The notes beneath the pieces are model-generated. The model was given only the letters and a program-made list of their open reading frames with translations. It was not told the DNA's origin and did not search any database. A stretch of 64,000 bases of DNA, taken from Chlorokybus atmophyticus. Lineage: Eukaryota > Streptophyta > Chlorokybophyceae > Chlorokybales > Chlorokybaceae. A program made the translations under genes and the position numbers. Each line of letters opens with the position of its first letter. The first letter of the stretch is position 1. The stretch spans positions 1,056,533 through 1,120,532 of the forward strand of contig RHPI01002262.1 in the NCBI GenBank assembly GCA_009103225.1, given 5' to 3'. Below, piece after piece: positions 24,264 to 34,305 of this stretch.

Positions 24264-27200
24264 ATGGGAGTCCTTTGTCCGTATTGCCACATGCGCTTCG
24301 CCACACGCAGCTCGGTCTACATGCACATTATTAGCAGCAGGGTGTGCAAGCAGATCAAGCTGTATGTCGGCCAGCGTCCATTACAGTACGATGCGGGTCA
24401 TGTTGAACCGGGGAGTTCGATCCAGGATGCTCACATGCTTGATGCTGAAGGATTCCTTCAGGAGACACACGCACAGCAGCAACAGGAGGAGGAGGAAGTG
24501 AACGAGGGCTTTCGATGTGTGCGTGTGCCTGAGAAACCTGTGGCACGCCAACATGGAAGTGGAGGCGTCCCTTCGCACGCGTCGGAATCCAGGTGGTATG
24601 GCTCGGAGCATGCTCTTGCAGTGGCATTCGTGCAGTGCAACAACGGCCAAGGCCTGTCGGCCTCCGACATGGGGCGGATCATCAAGTGCATCCGAAATGC
24701 ACACTTCCTGACGGAAGAGCTCCAGTGGGAGACCGGTGTGCATGTGGCCAGCTACCTCCGGACCACGATTGCTTTCTCTCAGTCTGAGGTGTGTTCACGG
24801 TGTGCGGTGCATGTGCTTCAACCATCAGAGCCATGTCACATATGCACATGCGAGTGTGCTGCCGTATCAGAACTACGTGACGGCTGACCTGCGCAAGCCT
24901 GGAGACCCTGAGGATCAGGACATCTGCGTCACATATATGCCGGCCAAGGTCTGTGAAATGCAGTACCTAATGCAGTATCGATGCAGTATCTATTCTAAGG
25001 CCATCATAATAAGTAATGCTCTTGGTCGGAGCAGGTATGGCTCGCGCGGTTGTATGGCAATCCACATGCCACCAATGGCTTCAATCTTCAGTACAGTGGT
25101 GACGAGCACAGCTTTGGCCATCCTTCCACGGGCGATTGGTGGAAGGATGTGGAGGTGGATTTAAGGAGAGAGGTGGGGAAAGCGTCCTACTTGGCGCCTG
25201 CCATTCTGTACAGTAACAAGACCACGCTGGACAGCGCGAGCAAGCGCTCTAGCTACCCTCTGATGGCATCGCTTGCCAACTACAGTTGGGACATGTATGC
25301 TAGCAACATGGGGGTTGTTATGATAGCGCTTCTACCGGTGGTTCACGCAGTGGCCGGGCATCCCACCTGGGCGCAGGGCAAGGAATCGTTCTCCATTCGA
25401 AAACGTGAGATTTTTCATGACGCTTTAAATGTAGTGTTAGGCGATGTGAAGCGGGCGAGTTGAGAAGGTCTGCAGCTCATCGACCCGAATGGCATCGAGC
25501 GTCGTGTGTTTCCCGCGCCTGCCAACTACATCAGCAATTTGCAGGTAGTGGGCATGAATGGTTGTAACCGGATGCAGCCTGCCAGCAAACAGTGCATGGA
25601 GGATGTTGTCAGTAGAACATCTGAGTTTGTTGTGTTGTAGGAGACTGCCACACTCGCACGCACTGTGTCGGGCAACCAAACACGACATCCTTGCGATATT
25701 TGTCTCGTCACCAAATCAGATCTGTTGGAGATGGACGAGGACTGGGAATTGAGAACCGAGGCCTTCTACACACAAGCAATACGTCAGCTGTGGGCGGACC
25801 TGCATGGCGGTGTTAGGAAAGCACGCCAGGCAGCCAAGGCTTTCAAAGAGCAGCACTCCATGCATGTCGTGGAGGTAATGGTCAAATTATCGGCATTCGT
25901 GAGGATGAATGGCTTTCCGTGAAACCAGGCAATGTGGTTTTGCAACAGATTGCACTGTGGGGTTGGCGACAGTTGCGGGTGCCGGGAGCTGACTGCTACT
26001 CTCGTCTTGCCCCTGACGCAATGCATGTGCTGGGAGGCATCTTTGACCAGCTGCTTGCTGCTGTGTACGACACCGCGAAGGAACGAATGCGTCCATCCAC
26101 GAGACAGATTCTGCAGGCCAGGCACGTCTTTGGTGTTGCTTTTGTGTTTAACACAAAAGCCAACGACACGTGCTCACAAGCAGATGTGCACAGGCTGAAT
26201 GCAAGGCGTCTCTACGGGTTTCGCACGTCAAGGCACCCACAAGCACAGTATATTTCTTCCTGTCCGACCACTCCTTTCAGGTGGTGGAAAAAGTGGCGGT
26301 GCTGCAGCTGCTGCCGGTCCTCGCAGACGGTTTGCTGCTCGACAGTGAAGGCAACGATTTCTTCACCATTGCTGCCGCATCGCTTGCCCAGTGGAACAAG
26401 AAGTTGTTCAAGGCGCATGAACACACAAGAGAGACCCTGACCACAGCCGACAACGAGCTGGCTGCTTTCAACGCTGCAGTGTTGCATCCGCTACTGTCGT
26501 CATATTCTGCACAGACGTCAGGTTGGAAGATCGAGAAGATGCATCAGCTCACTCATTTTGGGCCGGCAATTGTCAGCAGTGGACACCCGGATTGGTTCAG
26601 CGCCAACCGCATGGACCAGACGCACGCCCAAAATATCAAACGGCGGGCGCGTGGTGGCAACAACCGGGACTACCAGGCACGTATCGTGAAGGCATGAAGC
26701 TGTGCGGAATATGTGAGAGAGGATGGCATGGTCGTGGATCCCGAGATGCGCTCGGTCATGGCGCAGGCGCGGCAGCAGTGCTGTAATGTCATGGAGAAGA
26801 CGGACAAGTTGATACGGTTGGATGTGCTGACAAGGAGGAAGTCCATGCCGTACTGGAGCGGATCTACGCGTAGCCGCCAAGTCGCCTTGAAGACTCCATT
26901 TGCCGACAAGCTGCCTGCTACCGTGCACAGCTGGTTGAGGAGGGAACAACTGGAGCTGGCCAACGGGTGGCGTGCTGTTCGCGTGGTGAACGGAGGCGCA
27001 GCGGTGTACATGACATCAAGAGTCAGCATGGCGCGCACAACTAGGATGTTCCATGGGCGGCCTTACACGTGAGTTGAAAGGTGATGAGGACGGTGTGAAC
27101 GTGACATGGTGGGCTCAGGCACTCCTTTTTCTGCGCGTGGTGGTGTGGGGTGGTAGCGGCGAGCGCGTGTGGAAGGAGGTCGTGTTTGTCCGCTGGTACA

Positions 27201-27394
27201 CGAAGCTGGATGTGACGAGCGACACAAAGTGCATCGCTCTGGAATGGGAAAAGCGTCGAGGCGGTCCGCATCTCGATGTCGTGACTCTGGAGCAAGTAAA
27301 AGGCATTGTCCAGCTGCTCCCCGTGTTTGACAAGAACAGCGCCCGTGTACAAGAGGGCAAGTATTGGGTGAACGTTCACTGCACTTCCACGTGA
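24264..27394 (+). pseudogene. Plavaka-like (CACTA/EnSpm superfamily) transposase, lightly damaged
   Basis: A DDE-type transposase of a cut-and-paste DNA element. The N-terminus is a C2H2-like finger (CPYCHMRFATRSSVYMHI). Later exons carry family landmarks: APAILYSNKTTLD near 25200, PNGIERRVFPAPANYI near 25490, HPCDICLV near 25680, RLAPDAMHVLGGIFD near 26006, the MHQLTHFGPAI...FSANRMDQTHAQNIK block near 26540-26640 and a C-terminal PVFDKN...YWVNVH. Exon edges include a start at 24264, a donor at 24787 and acceptors near 24852 and 25034. Defects are an in-frame TGA at 26695-26697 and a frame change near 27060, after which the reading continues to 27394. The gene is convergent with the methyltransferase. 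Plavaka elements are best known from fungi; the assignment rests on remembered family patterns. Confidence 0.7.
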
Positions 27395-27597
27395 CACATG
27401 TACTTGTCTCACTACTATGAGTTTGGAGCATATCAGTCAGTTAGGCATTGCTAATCGTATGCTAAGACTTTTGCATGTGGACGTGTACAATACCGGGCAG
27501 CTGGCACTGCACAACTGTCACCACAATTGAATGTGCCATGCAGCATTCAACAATCAGTCCGCCGTGTGGCATTAAGCATCAATACAGTGCACCACAC

Positions 27598-28845
27598 TCA
27601 AGCCTCATGGTTCCATGACACAGGAGGGTAGTCACAGCCCATATCCATTGTTTCAAGCATGAGATGCCCTATGCACTCCGCTATTGCGGGAGGAATTGCA
27701 TTCGCTATGGAAACGGCCGAGGTCATCCATGGCACTCCCAGCGCTGTTTGCCACGCAACAATGCCGCCCCTGGTGCTTGGAAGGCCATAGACTGGGTACA
27801 TCTGCTGTGGCGCGTTTGATCTCACAATTGTCTTCTTCGCGCTAGCGGACAGGTGCGGCGATAGCAGTCCAACTGCCTTGCCCGCGTGCGAGCAGCGTGC
27901 TGGTGGGGTAGCTACCACTGGCTGTGTCTCGAACAGACGGTGTCGGAAAGTTGATAGGCCAAACATCGTGCTACAAGGGGACAGATTGGGTCTGAATGAG
28001 GAAGCTGCTCCTGGCACATTCTCAATCACAAACTTGACCTGGCTTGCAAGCAGCAGACGTCGGACGAGCGGTATCATATCCTGGTGTCTCCAGGATGTGC
28101 CATGTGCCGCCCGTTGAGGTGCCGGGATAGCACTTGAATAGACCTGGCATGGTGGACTGGCCCAGATGAGCTCATACTCGCTCAGCTCTCCTGCACTCAG
28201 GGTGCATACATCGCGGTGTATAAAGGGCAGCGGGTATTAAGAGGAGGGACTTATGTCCATCCCGGTCACGTCAAAGCCTGCGTGGTATAGACCGACACTG
28301 GCACCGCCACCGCCGCAGAATAAGTCGAGTGCCCTTGGTCTGCGTGTGCGTCCAAACTTGTTGTCAAATGGCGTGTATGTGGTCAAGGCTGGCCGTGGTG
28401 CTGGCCAGGGACCAACAATAATGCCGTCCGGGCTTACTTTACGACTGACGTTCTCCCCTTCGGCGCGCAGAACATGGCGTGCCCCGTCAACTGATGTGTA
28501 CGCGAATACGTTGTGCCCTTTGAAGTTGATGGTTTGTGGTCGATCACCGTCATTGAATACTATACGGTGCTGCCCTGCAAAGACATTTTTCATTGCACCA
28601 TGCATATATGATGCGTCCTCAATCTCGCACGCCACGAAGCGATGCTGACCTGACGCTTGCTTGAATGTTTCCACGACGCCCGCATACCATTCCCCATCCA
28701 GCGGCCAATGCACCACGACACTCACACCGATCAGCTGCTCGCATCCCAACTTACTGCGTTCCGCAGCCGATGCAGTGCGCTGTCCAACGGTCGATGGTCT
28801 GCCTCCTCTACAGCGGCCAGGGGATGGAACTGCCCACGCCCACAC
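27598..28845 (-). pseudogene. Phage/bacterial-type cytosine-5 DNA methyltransferase with Tudor-like N-terminus
   Basis: Transfers methyl groups from SAM to C5 of cytosine in DNA. From 28845 leftwards there is a Tudor-like domain (VVVHWPLDGEWYAGVVETF, later FNDGD), then motif I DLFCGGGGASVGLYHAGFD, motif IV with the catalytic Cys (WASPPCQVYS), motif VI (FVIENVPGA), motif VIII-like HRLFET and a C-terminal NAIPPAIAECIG as in motif X. The compact catalytic part, with little room for a target-recognition domain, resembles small phage enzymes more than plant DRM/MET1. One in-frame TAA at 28237-28239, between motifs I and IV, interrupts an otherwise open frame; CAA-to-TAA would explain it. An acceptor near 28855 suggests upstream exons. 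The gene is convergent with the transposase, 200 bp away, and is probably cargo of that element. Confidence 0.8.
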
Positions 28846-28950
28846 CGTGGAAGACTGCTATGAATGCAACAACAGCTTCAACATGCATGAAATAAGCATA
28901 CGCCCAACATAACATGCGGTGATACGTCACGGTCCACTCTGCCGAATTAC

Positions 28951-29190
28951 CTCCACAGCATCCACCACCTGTCCCCTAATCACATGTCCCGGTGTTGTCC
29001 ATGTGAAGAAGCGCATGGGTTCCCCTCGCCACTCGAAGCATGAGCGCGAGCATGATTCGCACACGCACTGCACGCAATGGAAAAACTCGGGTTCCTTGCA
29101 CAGCACTTGGCCGAGGCGGCAGCCAAGCACGTCGCCATTGTGTGGTGTGATGCCAGCAAGCAGCACTAAAATCGTGGCACACTGTCTGCA
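28951..29190 (-). CDS. Cysteine-rich exon upstream of the methyltransferase
   Basis: The open minus-strand stretch contains CRQC, a later FHCVQCVCESC and SRSC, spaced like a treble-clef or PHD-type zinc site. It ends at a GTAATT donor (28950). Strand and position make it a plausible upstream exon of the methyltransferase, which would then join a zinc-binding module, a Tudor-like domain and the catalytic domain. The splice phase to the next exon was not proven, and stops further upstream prevent a complete model. Confidence 0.35.
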
Positions 29191-29384
29191 CTCGCTGGCA
29201 TTCGGTCAAGTGTGCTTGCATTTACTGCCTACGGCCATTGGCACATACGTACGCATTGCATTGTGGGCACACCAAGCATGGTCTCTCCTAGGTGAGGGGG
29301 ATTCAACTGCTGCCGACATCATGCAAAATAGGAATCGGCACGGCTGCCCACAAACTGAGCGAGACTGTAGGGTATGGGCATCAA

Positions 29385-29413
29385 TTTAGGGTTGCTAGCT
29401 TACGAACCCTAAA
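29385..29413. repeat. Inverted repeat built from TTTAGGG
   Basis: TTTAGGGTT at 29385-29393 faces AACCCTAAA at 29405-29413 across an 11-base spacer. The arms match perfectly and contain one plant-type telomere unit. This is probably coincidence or the tip of a small inverted-repeat element. Confidence 0.5.
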
Positions 29414-29454
29414 TGGGTCAAACTTCAAGTGAAGCACGACTGTACCAAGGACGC

Positions 29455-29575
29455 TATTGCAAACCCATGCATGGTACTACATCAACATGAATGGTACTTC
29501 ATCTGTCAATGGTACTACAGTACAAGGACACTCGCATACCACGATCTACCACGATCGTAGAGTAATACTGTGATG
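29455..29575. repeat. Diffuse cluster of ATGGTAC-type boxes
   Basis: ACCCATGCATGGTAC, then ATGGTACTTCAT and ATGGTACTACAGTAC, and two CCACGATC phrases lie within 120 bp. The boxes are related to those at 23.9-24.1 kb and 33.9-34.1 kb but are degraded. They sit between two minus-strand coding blocks. Confidence 0.4.
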
Positions 29576-29812
29576 TCATGCCATGGAACCTAGAGCGCTG
29601 TTCAAACTTATTGCTGTCAACCACGCTCCAAACCAGCGAGGTTTGCAAGCCATGCACTGACTCATGCGCCGGGCAGTCATCATACACATGTACAACCAAT
29701 GCTTCTGACAACAGCAGATCTCTGGTGCACCATGCGTCATGCTGCAACTATACATGTACCTACATGGTTCACAGGAAGCCAACACAATACTACAATACAT
29801 GCACAATTGGCA

Positions 29813-30856
29813 TTAAGGTGGGGGCCAAATTACCGCCGACACGTTGGCGTCTTGCATTAGGCATGGCAACCAAAAAGGGTGAGGTTGCTTGCAGAATGGA
29901 CACGCTTGTATATTCTTTGATTTATTTGCCACAGTCTTCTGATGTGCTATGATGCAGACATGGCACATCGCTTTCTTGTAACAGGGCGTCTCCCCATCCG
30001 CTGGGGGGGAGGGCTCTTCAATGCGACAAATCAGCACACATGGTGCACGCGGGTGTGCAAGCTGCCTCTGCCACCAAACTCTGTTATCGCGTCGCAGGCG
30101 TANCAGGCGTAGCGACTCCCATCCGAATGGCGCAGCATAACGCTTCACTGCCTGCTTGATCACCTGTTGCCCATCTGCCGCCATACACCACCTGCTGGTT
30201 TTGGTGGTCTCGTCAAGCATGCGTTCATCCAGGCCCTCGACATGGCTGTCGTCACTCGTGTACTCCCCCGCATCATCATTTTCTTCGAGCTTCCACAGAA
30301 TCAGCTTGACGTGCCGTATGACATACAGCCACTGCCAGCCAAAGCATGCCAAGTACAGCTCGAATGATTTTACTTGCCACCCGGTATGTTTGCTCAGGTA
30401 GTGGCACACATCTCGACCCGCATTAGTCGACATCGACAGGTACATCTGCTGCAGCAGGTCGAAGTTCTGCTCCGCAAATAGCTCTTGCACATTGCCGGGT
30501 TGCTGCGGCAGCAACAACACCATCATATCGAGGACGGCGAGGGGCAACAACGTACTACGGATGGCCATATCGTGTATGGGTTCCAACCATGGCCAATCCC
30601 CAAAGGTCTGTTTAGACCGCACTCTCCGCGTTTGCTCCCACTTATTGCATACTTTCGTCACCCACTCCGAGGCATGCCGCATGCGGTGATGCAGCGCGTC
30701 TTGGGCGTACTGTAGGGTGATCAACTCCTTTGCACTACGAGTCAACCCCTCAAAGCGTCTGCGCGTCGGTGCTTTGAGCTTAGGCAGCTCGTGCCGCACC
30801 GGCTGTCTCTCCGGACGATGCTGAGCAGCCACTTGACGCTGTAAACCCGCCTGTGC
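29813..30856 (-). CDS. Large open exon, unknown protein with C-terminal zinc site
   Basis: A 348-codon minus-strand open stretch runs from an AG acceptor near 30857 to a stop at 29813. The protein is helical and Trp/Leu-rich (for example LLPLAVLDMMVLLLPQQPG), has an acidic patch (EENDDAGEYTSDDSHVEG) and ends with CHVC...CPFCKQPHPFWLPC, a likely zinc-binding tail. One base at 30103 is unresolved (N), inside a short duplication of CAGGCGTA. No family is recognised. It lies in a run of minus-strand exons that also includes the OTU-like and zinc-finger exons, and may be part of the same gene. Confidence 0.45.
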   Translation of the reverse strand, partial: AQAGLQRQVAAQHRPERQPVRHELPKLKAPTRRRFEGLTRSAKELITLQYAQDALHHRMRHASEWVTKVCNKWEQTRRVRSKQTFGDWPWLEPIHDMAIRSTLLPLAVLDMMVLLLPQQPGNVQELFAEQNFDLLQQMYLSMSTNAGRDVCHYLSKHTGWQVKSFELYLACFGWQWLYVIRHVKLILWKLEENDDAGEYTSDDSHVEGLDERMLDETTKTSRWCMAADGQQVIKQAVKRYAAPFGWESLRLXRLRRDNRVWWQRQLAHPRAPCVLICRIEEPSPPADGETPCYKKAMCHVCIIAHQKTVANKSKNIQACPFCKQPHPFWLPCLMQDANVSAVIWPPP

Positions 30857-30929
30857 CTACTCAGGACACACAGTCAGCCCCAGTGAGGCTTCAAGGCGCT
30901 GTGCTTCTTCTAATGTTGTAACGATTCCT

Positions 30930-32229
30930 TTACCTTTCCATTTTTGGTCCTGTCAGCGTCCTTTGTTCAAATAACCTTCTTCTTTGTTTTTTGTCACCCT
31001 GCACATCCTGGCAGGCGCTCTCCGTGGCACTGTCACTCAGAGGAGGTAAGGCGTTATCTTCTTGCTCCACAGCCTTGCGCTTGTTGATTGCCTCCCGTTC
31101 CTCCACGACCTCATGTTGCTTCATAAGGTCGAGCATGAAGCCTTTGTCTTTCAGCGCAGCTTTCTGGACACCTCGATCAATCTCTTTACCAACAAGACAG
31201 AATGGAATTAATGTGGCAAGCTTAGAGGGAGAGGGCGAGCTGCAGCTGCTTCTTGATGGAGATGCCTCCGGATGGTCAGAGTGCCGTGGCAAGTGAGTCT
31301 CCGCGGCAGGAAGGGAGGGTGCTGAATTGGGATTGTGAGCATGTGGTTGTGGTTGAGGGGAGGCAGGATGTGCAGAACACTCGGCTACTTTTTGCATAGC
31401 ACACGAAGGCGAGGCCTGAGGCGTTGGCGCAGCACTCTGGGTCACAGCCGGTGGTAGCGGGGAATTGGCAACGCCATTCCGCCACTCTCCGATTAGGTGT
31501 GTTACCTCCGGTGGCACTTCATGCATAGGCCACGACCACTGTTCCGTGCTTGCAGGCTTGAGAAGCCAAAAGCGAGCTTCTGGCTCATCAGGAGCAGTGT
31601 TGCCCACCATCAGGACTGAGTTGGGGGCTTCTTTATTTCCAACCCAAGCTGCGCTGCCGGGCCGTAGCACCCACTCCCCTATACTCGCGCTGAACGGTCA
31701 CGCAGGCAATCAATAAGCTCAGCTTGTTGGCAAACATGGTCATCTGCAGGTGCTCGATGTACACATTTTTTCTCCGCACAATCTGTCGCACCTTGGCCAT
31801 GGCTAGGTCAATGTTGCAATTGACATCAGCCAACATGGTCGCAGGCAGTTTGTTGTAACACTGCGCCATCTCTCCCGCGGCACCAGTGGCTCTGCAGAAG
31901 TCTAGGATTCTGCTCGCCACGCCTGCATCGACAGCCTTGGCGGTGATTTTGCGGAGCGTGTGCCCCCTGCCGTCGTCGTCCATGGTGTCCAGCATGGCCC
32001 AAAATCTGCTCGAGCTGGGGCACTTGTGATCATCCAGGTCACTTTGCGCTATAAATGGCCTGGCGCAAAATACACAATGGTAGAAGCAATTACCATCCGT
32101 TGGCGCATTGAAGTGGTCCCATGAGGCGAGCTGGCCACCTAGCATGAGTGATGGCCGTATGCGGTTGCGACCAGCTCCTCTGATGACCCGCTGGCAGGTG
32201 GTGACCCCTGCTGCATGCGCATACAGCAC
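30930..32229 (-). CDS. OTU-like/zinc-finger protein segment, with a frame change
   Basis: The upstream part (32229-31633) reads ...WDHFNAPTDGNCFYHC and then CARPFIAQSDLDDHKC. The DGNC tetrad is the catalytic-cysteine motif of OTU proteases, and the following Cys/His could equally form a small zinc finger. A later VYIEHLQMTMFANKLSLLI resembles the second half of OTU folds. After about 31680 the frame shifts; the next frame (31670-30930) continues sensibly with APNSVLMVGN...FWLLKP, then a Pro/Ser-rich linker and a basic tail. The shift is either a mutation or a missed intron. OTU-type proteases are known cargo of large eukaryotic transposons. The OTU call is tentative because the histidine region is not clear. 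Confidence 0.4.
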
Positions 32230-32283
32230 TCAAATGGTGTGTCTAACTGTGGACGGCAAGAGTCACAGTGACTGATAAAGTAC

Positions 32284-32513
32284 CTGAGTTTGGGGCAGAC
32301 TGCCGGCTACAACTTGCAGCGGGTGGGGTAAGGTAGGTGCAGAAGCCACATCGGTTGTTGCATTGTGATGTGGTCTCGCCGGTGGCGGCAAGAAGGATTG
32401 TTGCCCCGCAATCACCGGTGCTGCTTGTGGAGGAGATGGCAGTGCATGAAGGACTGGTGCCGCGGAAAGTGGTTGCGCTCTGGCTGCGAGGGGAGCAGGA
32501 GCTACAGGTGAGA
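32284..32513 (-). CDS. Proline/alanine-rich exon
   Basis: The minus-strand stretch VSPVAPAPLAARAQPLSAAP...PHHNATTDVASAPTLPHP ends at a GTACTT donor (about 32283). It is low-complexity, probably a linker between the zinc-finger exons to the right and the OTU-like exons to the left. Confidence 0.4.
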
Positions 32514-32652
32514 CCACTTGTGTATGCAGCAAGGGGGGCTATATACAGGACCCAGGATAAGATGGCTCACAATGTTGCAAAGGACGAATATAAGCTTATG
32601 CAGTGCCTGACGCATTTTACCAAGGCACGAGCATAAAAGACAGCGACTTACC

Positions 32653-32938
32653 TCAATGGCCCGTGGGCTGCATGGAGCAGGGGAAGCCATGGGGGTTGAC
32701 AAGGTGGTATTGGGTGCACTCTCCCCGCCACCCTCGATCGTAGACTCGTTACGGAGCTTGTGAGCCATGGGCACATCATGCGCCACTGCCCCAATGGACA
32801 TGTCGGGATTCAACAGGCCAACATGCATGTTAAACTGATGCCGCATTGTCGCCGCGCCCATCAGCAAGTGGGATTGAAGGACCGGTTGATGGGATTGAAT
32901 CCAGGCTTGCATAGGAGCTCCAACAGGACCTGGTGCAC
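32653..32938 (-). CDS. Low-complexity exon of the minus-strand accessory gene
   Basis: The open stretch runs from a CACAG acceptor (about 32939) to a GTAAGT donor (about 32652). It encodes GAPMQAWIQSHQPVLQSHLL, then a Gly/Ser/Pro-rich part. There is no recognisable domain. It is supported by splice sites and by its position between two other minus-strand exons. Confidence 0.4.
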
Positions 32939-33448
32939 TGTGGTGCTGTCAACCAATCACATGTGGGTTAGCTGCATGCTTGCGACACTGCAATTGCAAT
33001 AGTCAATTGCGTCACACCGTCATCAGTTGGTTGCTTCGAACAGTCACCTACGGCATTGCTGGTTGATGCACGAATGATTGCATGGACTGCGTCATTGCTG
33101 GTTGATGCACTATTGGTTGAATGCCGGACAAATGGCCACGCGCTCCTGTGCTCAAACCCAGCCTACTTCGTTCGGCACGCGCGCGCGACTTCGCACGCTC
33201 ACGCACAACCTAGCATGCAAAGGTAGGCATGCATTGGAGGTGCATGCAGTCAACATGCACAGCGAGATTGGCAACAATATACCGCCGCCCAGCTCTGTCT
33301 ATCTGCTCTGGCTTCCGCAATGTCGGCTTGACTGTAGGGTGGGTATGGGTGAATAGTGGAGGCCTGCAGCCACGCTACATATATCACATAGACTGCGCTA
33401 AAAAACAAATTGCTCTTGCAAGGAAATGCATGTGACTGTTGAGCGTAC

Positions 33449-33745
33449 CTCTACATTCCTTTGTGCTTGTTCCCACAGCCGCAATTGGTCCCGCATGGTT
33501 CTGACAAGGGGCTCCAAGGACTGCAGCTCCTGACCCACTCCTTGTTGCAGAAAGCGAGCCACCAAACAGCTCTCTGTGCGAAGATGGTCTTTAATGGCTT
33601 GCCTGCTGGTTTGTCCAATGTTGGTGATGCATGTTGGACAGCATTGCTGACGCCTGTCATGATCCATGACGTGGCGACCGGTAGTAGCTGGCTTCGCTGC
33701 TTGAACTCTTATGACCACAACTTCTCGCAAGATGTGCGCCGTCGC
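33449..33745 (-). CDS. Zinc-finger exon at the start of the minus-strand accessory gene
   Basis: It encodes CCPTCITNIGQTSRQAIKDH followed by LRTESC, a C-x2-C...H-x5-C finger, then a helical segment (LEPLVRTMRDQLRLWEQAQR), and ends at a GTACGC donor (33448). A GCC/TCC tract at 33741-33783 (GGC triplets on the coding strand) lies just upstream, as for other element genes here. No ATG was fixed. The gene is divergent from the plus-strand gene at 34306. Confidence 0.45.
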
Positions 33746-33906
33746 CGCCGCCGCCTCCTCCGACTTCTGGTCCTCCGCCTCCTAGTCGAACCCAGGCCCA
33801 TCAAGCGTGACATTCGACCCGTCATTGACCTGGTGCCCGTGCGTGCCATCATCCGGCCATCAATGAAGCGTGTTTGGGTGAGTGCACGCTAACTCCCATT
33901 TGGGCT

Positions 33907-34135
33907 GATCGAGCAATGCCTCTGTCGTACCATGGATGGTACGACCAACCCCAGCCATTGCCGTACAATGGCTCTGTCGTACCATGGTACGACAGAGCCA
34001 TTGTACGGCAATGGCTGGGGTTGGACGAGAGATGCCTCTGTCGAACCATAAATGTTACGACACAACCATTGATACCAATGGTTGTACGAAGCATGGATGG
34101 CACGAATGCATAAGTCGTACCATCAACCATATGAG
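33907..34135. repeat. Palindrome cluster including an 80-bp perfect palindrome
   Basis: 33945-34024 is a perfect 80-bp palindrome centred on CCATGG; its 40-base arms match at every base and themselves contain smaller inverted repeats (CCATTG...CAATGG). Flanking boxes of the GTACCAT/ATGGTAC type lie at 33926-33944 and 34041-34135. The cluster sits between the divergent gene starts near 33.74 kb (minus) and 34306 (plus). Confidence 0.9.
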
Positions 34136-34221
34136 CAAGGACGCACTACAAGTGCGACTCTAGTGCGGGACTCTAGACGTTCATAACCGCCTTATTTTCC
34201 TTTTTGCGTCTCGTACATTCG

Positions 34222-34262
34222 GGCGGGCCAACCGGCGGCGGCAACGCTGGAGGCGGCAGCGC
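34222..34262 (+). repeat. GGC-rich triplet tract upstream of the gene at 34306
   Basis: GGC/GGN triplets (ggcgggcc, ggcggcggc, ggaggcggc) end about 45 bp before the ATG at 34306, the same arrangement as at the Plavaka-like, Tigger-like and DTD-family genes. Confidence 0.6.
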
Positions 34263-34305
34263 CACTATCAGCTAAACAGGCGGCACCCAACTATCAGTTG
34301 GAGAG

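Noticed and set aside
27598-28845. Bacterial or phage contamination
   Set aside because: The gene is embedded among spliced eukaryotic element genes and has a Tudor-like N-terminus and a probable intron upstream.
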